From: Roseivirga spongicola
GTDB taxonomy: Bacteria > Bacteroidota > Bacteroidia > Cytophagales > Cyclobacteriaceae
NCBI RefSeq assembly: GCF_001592965.1
Contig: NZ_LRPC01000001.1
Coordinates: forward strand, 868,001-932,000
Length of the DNA stretch: 64,000 nt
Direction: 5' to 3'
Each line of letters starts with the position of its first letter. Positions within the stretch are counted from its first letter, which is position 1. The notes beneath the pieces are model-generated. The model saw only the letters and a list, made by a program, of their open reading frames with translations, was not told the origin of the DNA and made no database searches. The position numbers and the translations under genes were made by a program. Below are positions 58,769 to 64,000 of this stretch, piece by piece.

Positions 58769-59803
58769 ATGAGTACTAAAAAGGTAAAAATCCTCAGCAT
58801 TGATGGCGGAGGGATTCGCGGCATTTTGCCAGGCACAATCCTCAACTACATAGAAACTGAACTTCAGCGAAGAACTAATAACCCGAATACACGGCTGGCA
58901 GATCATTTCGATTTAATAGCTGGCACCAGCACAGGAGGTATTCTCACATGTACTTACCTTATTGTTGATGAAAATGGGCAGACAAAATATTCTGCAGCTG
59001 ACGCTCTTAACATTTACCTAGAGCGAGGTGGAGATATTTTCAACCTACCATTTAGCCGAAAACTTTGGAGTCTCTTCGGAATTAGAAGACCAAAATATTC
59101 GGTCGACTCTTTGGAAAGTGCCCTTCACGACTACTTCGGGGAATCAATGACCGCAGACTTGAAGCGTCCTTGTATTATCACCTCTTATGATATTCGCGAT
59201 AGAAAGGCAATCTTCTTTAACAAAGTAGATGGAATCAATAATCCAGTTAGAAATTACAAAGTTCGCGATGTAGCAAGAGCCACTTCTGCTGCCCCAACTT
59301 ACTTTAAACCCGCGAAAATAAAATCTGCTATAGATTCGCCTTTGGTTTTGGTAGATGGCGGAGTGTTTGCCAATAACCCTGCACTTTGTGCTTATGCGGA
59401 AGCAAGAACATTAGACTTTGCTAAACAGGATACACCAAGTGAAATTGCCTTTCCTAGCGCGGAAGATATGTTCTTGCTTTCTCTAGGAACAGGCACTGAA
59501 CAACAGCCTTATTATTATGACAGCGCCAAAAATTGGGGAATGCTCAAATGGATTCAGCCAATTATTGACATTATGATGTCTGGAAACTCAGAAACGGTAG
59601 ATTATCAGTTGAAGCAAATGTTCAAGGCGGTAAAGCATGAAGATTGCTATCATCGCATTCAACCAAGCTTGCATAATGCCAAATCTCAGATGGACGATGT
59701 TTCTCCTCAAAACTTAAAAGCTCTGCATGAAGCAGGGCTCGTTTACATCAGCAATAATGAAGAGAAGATCAGTAAAATAATCGACAAGATTTTGGAGAGT
59801 TAA
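58769..59803 (+). CDS. Patatin-like phospholipase
   Basis: 344 residues. Complete patatin catalytic dyad: oxyanion-hole DGGGIRG (residues 12-18), nucleophile Ser54 in GTSTGG, and the catalytic Asp196 in LVDGGVFANNP. It is cytoplasmic (no signal peptide). It likely hydrolyses acyl esters of membrane phospholipids. Its compact form is like the CapV effectors of CBASS phage-defence systems, but no cyclase gene is present within the window, so a defence role is only a possibility. Its stop overlaps the convergent YjbQ-type gene by 4 bp. Confidence 0.9.
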   Translation: MSTKKVKILSIDGGGIRGILPGTILNYIETELQRRTNNPNTRLADHFDLIAGTSTGGILTCTYLIVDENGQTKYSAADALNIYLERGGDIFNLPFSRKLWSLFGIRRPKYSVDSLESALHDYFGESMTADLKRPCIITSYDIRDRKAIFFNKVDGINNPVRNYKVRDVARATSAAPTYFKPAKIKSAIDSPLVLVDGGVFANNPALCAYAEARTLDFAKQDTPSEIAFPSAEDMFLLSLGTGTEQQPYYYDSAKNWGMLKWIQPIIDIMMSGNSETVDYQLKQMFKAVKHEDCYHRIQPSLHNAKSQMDDVSPQNLKALHEAGLVYISNNEEKISKIIDKILES

Positions 59804-60219
59804 TCTCCATGCGCAGTAAGCACTAAACGCCTTGAACCACCGTAATTTCGGTGCTCACAAAGGTAAATTCCTTGCCAGGTTCCTAGGTTCAAACGGCCGT
59901 TGGTAATGGGAATAGTTACCGAAGGGCCAAGGAGCGAAGCTTTAATGTGCGAAGTCATATCGTCTGGCCCTTCAAAAGTATGCTGATAATGGTTTAAGCT
60001 TTCCGGCACCAAATAATTGAAGTGCGTTTCGAAGTCTTCGCGCACTGTTGGGTCAGCATTTTCATTGATGGTCAAGCTGGCCGAAGTATGCTTGATATGC
60101 ACATGCAACAGGCCAACTTTCAGTTTTCTGATTTCATCAAAACTGGAAACTACTTCATGAGTAATCAGGTGAAATCCTCTTCCTTTTGAAGGAATTGATA
60201 TTTCTTTCTGGAAATACAT
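59800..60219 (-). CDS. YjbQ-family protein
   Basis: 139 residues matching UPF0047/YjbQ, a family with secondary thiamine-phosphate-synthase activity: GLLHVHIKHTSASLTINENADPTVREDFETHFNYLVPES, DDMTSHIKASLLGPSVTIPITNGRLNLGTWQGIYLCEHRNYGGSRRLVLTAHG. It overlaps prfA by 1 bp (TAATG) and is likely co-transcribed downstream of it. Confidence 0.93.
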   Translation of the reverse strand: MYFQKEISIPSKGRGFHLITHEVVSSFDEIRKLKVGLLHVHIKHTSASLTINENADPTVREDFETHFNYLVPESLNHYQHTFEGPDDMTSHIKASLLGPSVTIPITNGRLNLGTWQGIYLCEHRNYGGSRRLVLTAHGD

Positions 60220-61292
60220 TAATCCATAGAGCCTTCTTGTAGCTTCTCGGCATTTTCTGCAATGCGCAAGTTCTCCACAAAATCGTCTAAATCTCCATCC
60301 ATTACAGTTGGTAAATTGTGAACAGAGTAGCCAATTCTGTGGTCTGTAACTCTTCCTTGGGGATAATTATACGTTCTGATTTTGTCAGACCTATCGGCAG
60401 AACCAACTAATGATTTTCTTGCTCCGGCTATTTCGTCCTGCTGCTTTTTCAACTCCTGCTCATAAAGTCTAGAACGAAGTACAGTCAAAGCTTTGTCGTA
60501 GTTTTTGTGCTGGGAACGCCCATCTTGACACTCCACCACTATACCTGTAGGAATGTGAGTTAAACGAACTGCAGATTCCGTTTTGTTTACGTGCTGACCC
60601 CCCGCACCCGATGCTCTGTAGGTATCTTTTTTCACGTCTTTCATGTCGAGTTCTACATCAACATCTTCCACTTCTGGAAGCACCGCAACCGATGCTGCAG
60701 AAGTATGAACCCTTCCTTGTGACTCAGTTACCGGAACTCTCTGCACTCGGTGTACGCCCGATTCAAACTTGAGCGTACCATAAACATCTTCGCCCGAAAC
60801 GCTGAAAACAATCTCTTTGAATCCGCCAGATGAGGCTTCGTTCAAACTGATCAATTCTTTTGTCCAGTTTTTGGTATCGATAAAGCGCTCATACATACGG
60901 TAAAGGTCACCCGCAAAAATCGCGGCCTCGTCTCCACCAGCACCAGCACGAATTTCCATAATCACATCCTTATGATCATCTGGGTCTTTCGGAATCAGCA
61001 TTACCTTCAATTCCTCTTCTAACTCTTCTTTTCGAGTTTCAAGCTCATCTAGCTCAGCTTTAGCCATTTCACGGAAGTCTTCATCTTTTTCCGTTTTAAG
61101 CATCTCCTTAGTAGAATTGATGTTTGCGCTTACATTTTGATATTCATCAAAGTGCTTGACAATCTTTTCGAGGTCTTTGTATTCCTTGCTGAGCTTGGAA
61201 TAGGCTTTCATGTCAGACATTGCATCGGGTTGTACAATGAGCTGACCCACCTCTTCAAATCTGTCTTTTATGGCCTGAAGCTTATCGATCAT
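60219..61292 (-). CDS. prfA: Peptide chain release factor 1
   Basis: 357 residues from ATG at 61292 (MIDKLQAIKDRFEEV); a longer frame to 61322 has a 10-residue extension without support. Recognises UAA and UAG stop codons on the ribosome and triggers peptide release. The GGQ loop is in ASGAGGQHVNKTESAVRLTHIP; the tripeptide anticodon region is around VQRVPVTESQGRVHTSAASVAVLPE. Length fits RF1, and the absence of a frameshift site excludes RF2. Confidence 0.96.
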   Translation of the reverse strand: MIDKLQAIKDRFEEVGQLIVQPDAMSDMKAYSKLSKEYKDLEKIVKHFDEYQNVSANINSTKEMLKTEKDEDFREMAKAELDELETRKEELEEELKVMLIPKDPDDHKDVIMEIRAGAGGDEAAIFAGDLYRMYERFIDTKNWTKELISLNEASSGGFKEIVFSVSGEDVYGTLKFESGVHRVQRVPVTESQGRVHTSAASVAVLPEVEDVDVELDMKDVKKDTYRASGAGGQHVNKTESAVRLTHIPTGIVVECQDGRSQHKNYDKALTVLRSRLYEQELKKQQDEIAGARKSLVGSADRSDKIRTYNYPQGRVTDHRIGYSVHNLPTVMDGDLDDFVENLRIAENAEKLQEGSMD

Positions 61293-61369
61293 AGAATTAG
61301 TATTAGCCTGCAAAATTAACAAACAAATACAATAGCTGTTTACCTTTGTAAAAACATCCTTGAAGCAAC

Positions 61370-61840
61370 ATGCTCAGAAAGTTTTCTTTTTTCGCTTTTA
61401 CTACTGCTTTACTATGGTCTTGTGGCGACCAAAAAATTGATACCACCAAAGCTCGTGAAGAAATGGAGTCTCGAGAAATTAAGGTGGTTTCCGATGCACA
61501 AATCATTGAACAGGCCATGAAGTTAGGTGGTGAGGTTGCTGAAAAATTTCAAGTAAGTGAAACTGAGGAGGGTTTCGAAGTTGCTTTCGGAACAGATTCG
61601 ACCTATCAAAGCTCATTCTACCTTTTTGATGAAGCCAATGAGCTGAGCGGAAAAGAACTCCAACTTTTTCAGGCTTACAACTACAATCGGAAAAATGGAA
61701 TTGCTTCAGAGCCTAATGTTCAAAAGTTAGAAGAAGGGAAGACATTACTTTATACGAAGCCCATGAGTTTTAAGGACTCAACTATTGGTATGTGGTCCAT
61801 AAAGTTTAGCCGAAAACAGATTGTTCTCAGCATCGACTAA
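61370..61840 (+). CDS. Small lipoprotein of unknown function
   Basis: 156 residues. Lipobox FFAFTTALLWSCGD (Cys 18), then an acidic region (AREEMESREIKVVSDAQIIEQAMKLGGEVAEKFQVSETEEGFEVAFG) and a beta-rich C-terminal half ending SIKFSRKQIVLSID. The family is not recognised. Its stop is overlapped by 4 bp by the convergent tag gene. Confidence 0.7.
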   Translation: MLRKFSFFAFTTALLWSCGDQKIDTTKAREEMESREIKVVSDAQIIEQAMKLGGEVAEKFQVSETEEGFEVAFGTDSTYQSSFYLFDEANELSGKELQLFQAYNYNRKNGIASEPNVQKLEEGKTLLYTKPMSFKDSTIGMWSIKFSRKQIVLSID

Positions 61841-62400
61841 ACTTCCTTGTACCGAAAGCAGTCAGTAGTGTGGTCATTCACCAACCCGCAAGCCTGCATA
61901 TAGGCATACATAATGGTGCTTCCGACAAACTTGAACCCTCGTTTCTTCAAGTCTTTGCTCATGGCATCAGATTCCGGTGTAGTTGCTGGTACTTCTTTCA
62001 TGCTCTTCCAAGCATTAACAATTGGTTTTCCTCCTACAAAAGACCAGATATACTTGTCGAAAGAGCCAAACTCCTTTTGAACCTCTAAAAATTTCTGAGC
62101 ATTAATCACTGTACCTTGAACCTTCAGCCTATTTCGGATAATTCCGGGGTCGAGCAACAAGGCCTCCACTTTCTCTTGACTGAATTGTGCTACTTCTTCA
62201 GGGTCGAAATCTGCAAATGCAGCACGATATCCATCTCTTCTCTTAAGAATGGTGGCCCAACTTAAGCCTGCCTGAGCACCTTCCAGAATAAGAAACTCAA
62301 AGTGAACCCGATCATCATGAACAGGAACTCCCCATTCTTCATCATGATACTTTATATATTCGTCAAAGGTGTTTTCGCACCAAGTGCAGCGTTTTTTCAT
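61837..62400 (-). CDS. tag: DNA-3-methyladenine glycosylase I
   Basis: 187 residues. Base-excision repair enzyme removing 3-methyladenine. The N-terminal block RCTWCENTFDEYIKYHDEEWGVPVHDDRVHFEFLILEGAQAGLSWATILKRRDGYR with the Zn-ligand Cys and the helix-hairpin-helix region are diagnostic, together with RNRLKVQGTVINAQKFLEVQKEFGSFDKYIW, FKFVGSTIMYAYMQACGLVNDHTTDCFRY at the end. A single-gene unit. Confidence 0.96.
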   Translation of the reverse strand: MKKRCTWCENTFDEYIKYHDEEWGVPVHDDRVHFEFLILEGAQAGLSWATILKRRDGYRAAFADFDPEEVAQFSQEKVEALLLDPGIIRNRLKVQGTVINAQKFLEVQKEFGSFDKYIWSFVGGKPIVNAWKSMKEVPATTPESDAMSKDLKKRGFKFVGSTIMYAYMQACGLVNDHTTDCFRYKEV

Positions 62401-62480
62401 TTGTTGAGATTAAGAAAGATTAATTTCAGCTTTATCCCATCTTAAGGTCGGGTCAGTAAGTTTACAAAAAACGATAAGAA

Positions 62481-63884
62481 ATGAAGCGATTAACACTCAC
62501 TCTGTTCTTGACTTTAATGGTATTCTACACTCATGGACAAGGCTATGAACTACCAAAAAATGTTCAGGAACAAATCAAAAGAACTAGGGCAAAGCAGAAT
62601 CACATTACACAGTTTCATATAGGGAAAATAAAAAGCATTGAATATAGTAGCGAACTCAGAGGTGAGTTTCTGAACGCCATCATCTTTGAGAAACAAGATG
62701 GTTCATATATGAAGTTATGGATTCCAGCAGCTCAAGGGGCTAACATACTTCCGTATTTGAAAATCGGTGAAAGCGCAGAAGTAAAAGTAACGGGAGATGA
62801 ACTCTTATTAAGAAAGATTCAATTCAAAGACCGTAATATTCAAGAGACTGAAAGCCGTTTGAAAATTAAAATCAGCGGAATTGGAAACTTGAATTCCATT
62901 CTGACCTCCAAAGGTCTATATAGTGTTAAACAAGAGGCTCATGAAAATACCACAGAGCAATTCAATGGTTATGAGATTATACTCGATCAAAAGGTTATGT
63001 CTACTAACCGAGAAAAGAATCTCAATTATTGGTTTCTGTCAAATAAAGACACTTTATATGGGCCAAGAGCAGGAAATCTAAAGACTAATCTGAAAAGCGA
63101 AAGTATCTCTTACATCAGGCCAAAGCGTAATCAGCTTAGCGGGTATATCTACAAAAGCCAGAACACCTATAAAATCTCACCTGGCTTGTACAGAACAATA
63201 GGAAACGAAACCACTCCAATATCTACTATGGGCTTAACTGGCCTTTTCTTAAACAAGGAAAAAGGGTCGATTAAAGAAATTCTTGCGGACTTGACTGGTT
63301 TAGCAAGTAAGCTAGAAGTTGAAACAGATGAAGGCAACTTATACTTTCAGTTCGACCCGAAGAGCGCGGAAAAGGTATTTGAATTTATTCAGCAAAACAG
63401 AGAATACTTATATACTCTCTACTTCCATACATCTAGTCCCGATGCACATGCCAAAAGTGAAAAGAGAAACTACCTATATGCTATCGCAAATGGAACAGAC
63501 ACTCTTCGAATTTCAGGAAAGGAAGATTTTCTCGGAACCAACACAGCATATGAAGAAGTGCTAAGTAGTTATTCAGGAAGAATCACTGAAATTCATTATC
63601 CCAAAGAGGTAAACAAATCATCTACAGATCTTTACAAGAAAACAGTAGAAAATAGCTTCAGAAGTTTCATATTAAATGACTCTGTAGTTGTAATGATTCG
63701 AAATGTGCTTGCCTTGTCTTTGGCAGATTATATTGAAGAAGGAAAAAAAATTGAGGTTACTGGTTGGAAACGTAAATTGGCTGATGGTGAAATGAATTTA
63801 AAAAAGCACACAATTATACTTCCAAAGACAATAACCGTTGATGGGAAAATATTCGAAAACCAGCCTTACACTGATAAGTTATGA
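62481..63884 (+). CDS. Secreted protein of unknown function
   Basis: 467 residues: signal peptide (MKRLTLTLFLTLMVFYTHGQ), then a beta-rich protein with OB-fold-like stretches (YMKLWIPAAQGANILPYLKIGESAEVKVTGDELLLRKIQF, later VVMIRNVLALSLADYIEEGKKIEVTGWKRK at the C-terminus) that look like related repeats at the two ends. No family recognised. Its stop overlaps by 4 bp the start of an OmpR-type response regulator, so the two are coupled, possibly as an input protein and a two-component regulator. Confidence 0.7.
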   Translation: MKRLTLTLFLTLMVFYTHGQGYELPKNVQEQIKRTRAKQNHITQFHIGKIKSIEYSSELRGEFLNAIIFEKQDGSYMKLWIPAAQGANILPYLKIGESAEVKVTGDELLLRKIQFKDRNIQETESRLKIKISGIGNLNSILTSKGLYSVKQEAHENTTEQFNGYEIILDQKVMSTNREKNLNYWFLSNKDTLYGPRAGNLKTNLKSESISYIRPKRNQLSGYIYKSQNTYKISPGLYRTIGNETTPISTMGLTGLFLNKEKGSIKEILADLTGLASKLEVETDEGNLYFQFDPKSAEKVFEFIQQNREYLYTLYFHTSSPDAHAKSEKRNYLYAIANGTDTLRISGKEDFLGTNTAYEEVLSSYSGRITEIHYPKEVNKSSTDLYKKTVENSFRSFILNDSVVVMIRNVLALSLADYIEEGKKIEVTGWKRKLADGEMNLKKHTIILPKTITVDGKIFENQPYTDKL

Positions 63885-64000
63885 GAATTCTACTGGTTGA
63901 AGATGAAAAGAAGCTAGCCAGTTTCATAGAAAAAGGGCTACAACAGGAGGGTTACAACGTTTCTGTTAGCCACAGTGGGAGCACAGCTTTAGAAATGGCA
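63881..64000 (+). CDS. OmpR-type response regulator, 3' end outside window
   Basis: First 40 residues only: MRILLVEDEKKLASFIEKGL then QQEGYNVSVSHSGSTALEMA. VEDE at residues 6-9 is the acidic pocket of a receiver domain and the N-terminus matches OmpR/PhoB-type regulators. The Asp and DNA-binding domain lie beyond the window. ATGA overlap with the preceding gene shows coupling. Confidence 0.85.
   Translation, partial: MRILLVEDEKKLASFIEKGLQQEGYNVSVSHSGSTALEMA

Overview
The window is a stretch of chromosome from a member of the Bacteroidota, most likely a marine Cytophagales of the Roseivirga/Fulvivirga type. This is inferred from recurrent -7 boxes of the form TAnnTTTG, a TonB receptor with a carboxypeptidase-regulatory-like N-terminus, LytS/LytTR two-component pairs, DUF2141, DUF2911 and DUF5687 proteins, a fused hydrolase/OsmC protein, and moderate GC. 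No rRNA, tRNA, CRISPR array, prophage or transposase gene was seen.

Region by region. 1-1577: C-terminal part of an M1 peptidase. 1905-5839: YkgJ-type cysteine-cluster protein, a secreted protein, a first LytTR two-component system and a membrane protein. 5855-9296: a secreted helical protein and a TonB receptor/DUF2141 pair. 9397-10669: a fic gene bracketed by exact 79-bp direct repeats. 10755-13545: a second LytTR system behind a LiaF-like membrane protein. 13837-20010: fumC, a SPOR-like protein, recJ, lptB and a GH3-family gene. 20058-24306: two thioredoxin-fold proteins, a gap with phased DnaA-box-like sequences, a ClC channel and mazG. 24392-27541: a NqrM-like small protein, glmM, a cysteine desulfurase and a small lipoprotein. 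27542-28131: a cluster of dispersed repeats. 28132-33594: hemH, hydrolase/OsmC fusion, Spy-like and DUF2911 proteins, glyS. 33658-36855: an AT-rich module of unknown function and a lone ParD-like antitoxin. 37009-43507: PA0069-type radical SAM protein, large BNR-propeller protein, TPR protein, YjjX-type NTPase. 43775-49639: two M28 peptidases, an unknown secreted protein and an ABC transporter. 49677-54525: VOC protein, a third LytTR system, TPM/TPM/LemA operon. 54620-59803: PLP decarboxylase, twin lipoproteins, and a patatin locus with a possibly split membrane protein. 59800-64000: YjbQ-type protein, prfA, a lipoprotein, tag, a secreted protein and the start of an OmpR-type regulator.

The best regulatory signal is a set of three promoters (upstream of 6499, 9296 and 13545, all minus strand). 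Each has two direct repeats exactly 21 bp apart, resembling LytTR half-sites, with the GTT core 37, 37 and 38 bp from a -7 box. The first two share one motif and the third has another, which suggests that the two neighbouring LytTR systems read different operators. The most unusual structures are the fic cassette (14-bp terminal inverted repeats, 6-bp flanking duplication, internal palindromes), two gene-less palindromic arrays elsewhere, two families of dispersed intergenic repeats, and the patatin locus. Everything here comes from reading the sequence, so names resting on family resemblance have not been tested by database search.
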